DNA from: Histomonas meleagridis
Lineage: Eukaryota > Parabasalia > Tritrichomonadida > Dientamoebidae
Reading direction: 5' to 3'
NCBI GenBank assembly: GCA_020186115.1
Contig: WSYJ01000183.1
Coordinates: 103,648 to 167,647 of the forward strand
Length of the DNA stretch: 64,000 nucleotides
Shown here piece after piece: positions 63,401-64,000 of this stretch. Every line of letters begins with the position of its first letter. Within the stretch, counting starts at the first letter, position 1. Below the pieces are notes generated by a model that was not told the DNA's origin, did not search any database, and saw only the letters and a program-made list of their open reading frames with translations. The position numbers and the translations under genes were made by a program.

Positions 63401-64000
63401 CACACACACAAGTACCACACACACAAGTACCACACACACAAGTACCACACACACAAGTACCACACACACAAGTACCACACACACAAGTACCCCACACACA
63501 CACACACACCACACACACAAGTACCACACACACAAGTACCACACACACAAGTACCACACACACAAGTACCACACACACAAGTACCACACACACAAGTACC
63601 ACACACACAAGTACCACACACACAAACACACACACAAGTACCACACACACAAGTACCACACACACAAGTACCACACACACAAGTACCACACACACAAGTA
63701 CCACACACACAAGTACCACACACACAAGTACCACACACACAAGTACCACACACACAAACACCACACACACAAGTACCACACACACAAGTACCACACACAC
63801 AAGTACCACACACACAAGTACCACACACACAAGTACCACACACACAAGTACCACCACACACACAAGTACCACACACACAAGTACCACACACACAAGTACC
63901 ACACACACAAGTACCACACACACAAGTACCACACACACACAAGTACCACACACACAAGTACCACACACACAAGTACCACACACACAAGTACCACACACAC
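50034..64000. repeat. satellite block E: about 14 kb of a 15-bp unit AAGTACCACACACAC
   Basis: Roughly 900 tandem copies reach the right edge. Most units are identical. Variants include 17-bp and 13-bp forms (one CA more or less), single-base changes, a longer CA run at 60414-60442 and scattered lesions such as 62730-62740. Each unit carries GTAC. The unit length is divisible by three and has no TAA, TAG or TGA on either strand, so long open frames in all directions are artefacts. The A/C-rich strand is always the plus strand. Confidence 0.97.

Noticed and set aside
50016-64000. Open frames of 4,660, 4,640, 3,471 and 1,193 codons on the minus strand, and 712 on the plus strand
   Set aside because: They are simple translations of the 15-bp satellite, which has no stop in any frame. 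No start context, domain or codon pattern supports a gene.
47374-64000. CRISPR array or telomere
   Set aside because: There are no spacers between repeats, so not CRISPR. The G-rich strand points the wrong way for a right-hand telomere.

Overview
This window looks like nuclear DNA of a parabasalid flagellate, most likely a trichomonad. Tritrichomonas-like is my inference from the very high AT content. The support is: about two dozen intronless protein genes; two large proteins with the trichomonad DUF3447-plus-ankyrin layout; stop codons usually reading TAAA (the trichomonad overlapping stop/poly(A) signal); and trichomonad-type initiators (TCAYTW) 10-35 nt upstream of several ATGs, implying very short leaders. 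TAA and TAG both serve as ordinary stops, so the code is standard.

Layout. 1-6.1 kb: the N-terminal 928 codons of a large unrecognised protein, then a protein kinase fused to a large GTPase whose frame is cut by one in-frame TAA. 7-9 kb: ribosomal protein eL18, divergent from a membrane protein that also carries one in-frame TAA. 9.2-15.5 kb: a 1,835-aa helical protein divergent from a 14-3-3 protein. 15.6-20.8 kb: tRNA-Asp, a CaaX-tailed protein, a polyprenol/DAG-kinase-like membrane enzyme, a near-perfect foldback element, a poly(A)-binding protein and a short-chain dehydrogenase. 21-26.6 kb: a DUF3447 ankyrin gene whose 3' part is a strict 170-bp tandem array of ankyrin modules with non-coding spacers, a secreted Cys-rich protein, a coiled-coil protein and a type I membrane protein. 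26.9-39.5 kb: DYRK-like kinase, PHD-finger protein, coiled-coil protein, Rpn10, a second DUF3447/ankyrin protein, a REX-type exonuclease, OLA1, a tetraspanin, a nucleoplasmin-like protein and a small ORF. 40-41 kb: a decayed gene. 41.2-45.9 kb: a 1,581-aa protein ending in a ubiquitin-like segment.

From about 47.4 kb to the right edge the window is one CA-rich satellite field. It begins with heterogeneous and 49-bp units, passes through 13-bp and 69-bp units, and ends in about 14 kb of a 15-bp unit (AAGTACCACACACAC). This unit has no stop codon in any of six frames, so the enormous open frames over it are artefacts.

The genes are mostly unrelated housekeeping functions (translation, mRNA binding, RNA processing, proteasome, signalling). 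Pairs are often divergent with intergenic gaps of 50-400 bp. Two motifs recur in these gaps: GACCGTTWA (a Myb-like site) and GGGYRCCC. The most unusual items are the 170-bp ankyrin array, the two in-frame TAA genes, the foldback element and the layered satellite.
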